From the NCBI GenBank assembly GCA_030640215.1, contig DAOWJU010000291.1:1-6029 (forward strand): DNA of 6,029 nucleotides, given 5' to 3'. Position numbers and translations under genes: made by a program. The notes beneath the pieces are model-generated. The model had not been told where the DNA came from and did not search any database. It saw only the letters and a program-made list of their open reading frames with translations. Positions 5,670-6,029 of the stretch are shown in pieces. This DNA comes from Desulfuromonadales bacterium. Its GTDB lineage: Bacteria; Desulfobacterota; Desulfuromonadia; Desulfuromonadales; BM103. The stretch's first letter is position 1. Every line of letters begins with the position of its first letter.

Positions 5670-6029
5670 TCAAGTTCCTGTTGCAATCGGAACAAAAGTG
5701 CGCTGAGCAAGTTCTTCATCCAGACGCAACAGGCCATTGCCGTCATCACCGATGCGCTGCAGTTTTTTCACGATCAGGCCAAAGCTGGCTTCCTCTTCGA
5801 TCTGCTCCGTAACAAACCATTGTAAAAAGATCTGAGCGGCGTGGTTGTTGTCCTGCCGAGCCAGGTCCATCAGTTTGTTGATGCTGTCGGTGACAAAGTT
5901 TTCGTGTTTCAGCGAGTATTCGAAGCAGTCGAGTGGTGAGTCGTAGCCGTTCTGCGGTGCGTCGATTGCACGCAGGTCGGTGCGACCGCCAGCTTCACAG
6001 ATAAAATTAAAGAACTTTTCACCGTGGGA
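5670..6029 (-). CDS. ftnA: Bacterial non-haem ferritin, C-terminal part (runs off the right edge)
   Basis: 119 residues plus a TGA stop are visible; about 45-50 N-terminal residues, including the first ferroxidase glutamates, lie outside the window. The visible part matches FtnA-type ferritin throughout: SHGEKFFNFICEAGG begins in helix B, with the histidine equivalent to H53 of E. coli FtnA. It is followed by SPLDCFEYSLKHENFVT, with the helix C glutamate in KHE, and FLQWFVTEQIEEE, with the helix D carboxylates. The C-terminus is LLRLDEELAQRTFVPIATGT, somewhat longer and more hydrophobic at the end than in E. coli. The protein oxidises Fe(II) and stores it as a mineral in a 24-subunit cytoplasmic shell. 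A terminator follows the stop. The symbol is by family resemblance; no haem-binding bacterioferritin Met can be checked in the seen part, but the EQIEEE signature favours FtnA. Confidence 0.9.
   Translation of the reverse strand, partial: SHGEKFFNFICEAGGRTDLRAIDAPQNGYDSPLDCFEYSLKHENFVTDSINKLMDLARQDNNHAAQIFLQWFVTEQIEEEASFGLIVKKLQRIGDDGNGLLRLDEELAQRTFVPIATGT

Overview
The window looks like chromosomal DNA from an anaerobic, metal- or electrode-respiring deltaproteobacterium of the Desulfuromonadales (Geobacter/Desulfuromonas/Pelobacter type). This rests on family knowledge: tandem triheme cytochrome c7 modules are typical of that group, and a GGDEF-EAL signalling protein plus two ferritin-superfamily proteins fit the same lifestyle. 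No marker gene fixes the genus.

Layout: (1) 1-765, minus strand, the N-terminal 255 residues of a THUMP-domain RNA methyltransferase that runs off the left edge. (2) 766-904, a divergent intergenic region with a near-perfect palindrome, a good sigma70-type promoter and a strong ribosome binding site, all serving the next gene. (3) 905-2137, plus strand, an exported cytochrome with 15 CxxCH haem sites arranged as five tandem triheme modules. (4) 2138-2505, non-coding: a Rho-independent terminator, then a ~185-bp foldback (long imperfect inverted repeat) that looks like a MITE-type or other interspersed element, then a weak candidate promoter. (5) 2506-4884, plus strand, a membrane-anchored PAS-GGDEF-EAL protein with both catalytic signatures intact. 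(6) 4937-4982, a bidirectional terminator between converging genes. (7) 5005-5502, minus strand, a 165-residue ferritin-like (rubrerythrin-type, no rubredoxin) protein with its own promoter. (8) 5603-5640, a terminator, and (9) 5670-6029, minus strand, the C-terminal 119 residues of a bacterial non-haem ferritin that runs off the right edge.

Functionally the window is a set of separately transcribed units rather than one operon. The cytochrome is probably a periplasmic electron conduit or electron-storage protein. The two ferritin-superfamily proteins handle iron storage and possibly peroxide defence. The GGDEF-EAL protein turns over cyclic di-GMP in response to an unknown signal. A link between them (iron and redox physiology) is inference from proximity only. 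The items most worth following up are the pentadecahaem cytochrome with predicted mixed His/His and His/Met ligation, the palindrome beside its promoter, the foldback element, and the lost metal-ligand glutamate in the ferritin-like protein.
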